Shown here piece after piece: positions 63,542-64,000 of a DNA stretch of 64,000 nt. Origin of the DNA: Neobacillus cucumis (lineage in GTDB: Bacteria > Bacillota > Bacilli > Bacillales_B > DSM-18226). The stretch is taken from assembly GCF_023715505.1 (NCBI RefSeq), contig NZ_JAMBOH010000003.1:372001-436000 (forward strand), given 5' to 3'. Every line of letters starts with the position of its first letter. Position 1 is the first letter of the stretch. Under the pieces are notes generated by a model. The model was not told the DNA's origin. It saw nothing but the letters and a program-made list of their open reading frames with translations, and did not search any database. Made by a program: the position numbers and the translations under genes.

Positions 63542-64000
63542 ATGAAAAAAATCATCCTGATTCTCTCTTTCTTTCTGCCATTATGCCTCATTTTGTCTGG
63601 CTGTGTAGATGTTGAAAAGAATCAATCTAAAGAAAAGAAAGATCAATTAACCATTTATACCACGGTCTTCCCCTTACAATATTTTGCAGAACAAATTGGT
63701 GGAACATATGTTAACGTAAAAACCATCTATCCTCCGGGGGCTGATGAGCATACCTTTGAACCATCTCAAAAAGATATGATGAATTTAGCAGATTCAGACT
63801 TATTTTTCTATATTGGTCTTGGTTTGGAAGGATTTGTGGAAAAGGCAAAAGACACGCTAAAAAATGAAAATGTTGAGCTCGTTCCAACAGCTGCTCACCT
63901 TAAGCTGCCAAAAGACCTTCACACAGGAGAAGGAGAAGAGCTCGGTACTAATCATGTAAACCCCCATGTTTGGCTCGATCCTGTTTACTGTAAAGATATG
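63542..64000 (+). CDS. Zinc (or manganese) ABC transporter substrate-binding lipoprotein, partial
   Basis: First 153 codons; the rest is outside. Lipobox LILSGC (cysteine near 21). ZnuA/PsaA cluster A-I fold: TIYTTVFPLQYFAEQIGG, PPGADEHTFEPSQKDM with the first metal histidine, and NPHVWLDP with the second. The short acidic stretch HTGEGEELGTNH between them is not the long His-rich loop of E. coli ZnuA. B. subtilis ZnuA (AdcA) is the likely match, and a Zur-like site is upstream. ATG follows AAGGAGT. Confidence 0.85.
   Translation, partial: MKKIILILSFFLPLCLILSGCVDVEKNQSKEKKDQLTIYTTVFPLQYFAEQIGGTYVNVKTIYPPGADEHTFEPSQKDMMNLADSDLFFYIGLGLEGFVEKAKDTLKNENVELVPTAAHLKLPKDLHTGEGEELGTNHVNPHVWLDPVYCKDM

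Noticed and set aside
1..64000. Phage, anti-phage defence or secondary-metabolite island
   Set aside because: No integrase, phage structural gene, restriction, toxin-antitoxin or NRPS/PKS gene is visible; the accessory genes are metabolic or regulatory.

Overview
The window is chromosomal DNA of a low-GC, spore-forming Bacillaceae bacterium. The gene order follows the B. subtilis yt region closely: sftA-ytpQ, ytpP, ytoP, ytzB, ytnP, trmB, ytzH, ytmP, amyX, ytlR, thpR, ytkP; then murJ(ytgP)-rsuA type, ytfP, cse60, ytwF, leuS; then ytzC, ytqA-ytqB, ytpB, ytpA, ytoA, asnB, metK, pckA, ytmB, ytmA, ytlA-C-D, ytkD, ytzI, luxS, ytjA(yidD), ytiB. Sporulation genes, strong GGAGG ribosome sites, TTG/GTG starts, a T-box and an S-box all fit. 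The species cannot be fixed from the sequence; a soil Bacillus/Neobacillus-like genus is an inference.

Layout. 1-15 kb: the syntenic block, interrupted by a decayed IS607-type transposon (tnpA, tnpB and a likely omega-RNA relic, about 3.54-5.39 kb) and a 52-bp tandem array (2.0-2.5 kb). 15-30 kb: lineage-specific cargo. This holds a possible decayed selenocysteine tRNA; a glutamine-use cluster (glsA, glutamate dehydrogenase with an in-frame amber stop, a 46-residue protein and an AGCS symporter) divergent from its GlnK/GlnL two-component system; a lectin-domain remnant; ytzE; an amino-acid permease; a LysR regulator; a YhgE/Pip protein; an ArsR/SRPBCC pair with a clear palindromic operator; and an E. 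coli-type speD. 30-38 kb: murJ, ytfP, a second 52-bp array, cse60, a low-complexity exported protein, a rhodanese and T-box-controlled leuS. 38-45 kb: cstA with a perfect cre site, next to LytS/LytT (a pyruvate-sensing arrangement), an MFS transporter and an 18-unit third 52-bp array. 45-64 kb: the second syntenic block, ending in a truncated zinc-binding ABC lipoprotein.

Functional links. SAM metabolism is dense: metK under an S-box, speD, luxS, several SAM methyltransferases and a radical SAM enzyme. Carbon and nitrogen nodes are pckA, cstA/LytST, asnB, the glutamine cluster and ytkP. The most unusual observation is a set of intergenic repeats: three arrays, all with exactly 52-bp period, plus one isolated unit. 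Two arrays and the lone unit share a 27-bp palindromic core separated by 25-bp linkers. The linkers are conserved within an array but differ between arrays, and the two arrays lie in opposite orientation. The amber-interrupted glutamate dehydrogenase and the fragmented selC-like tRNA are the next most interesting. No phage, CRISPR or recognised defence system is visible.
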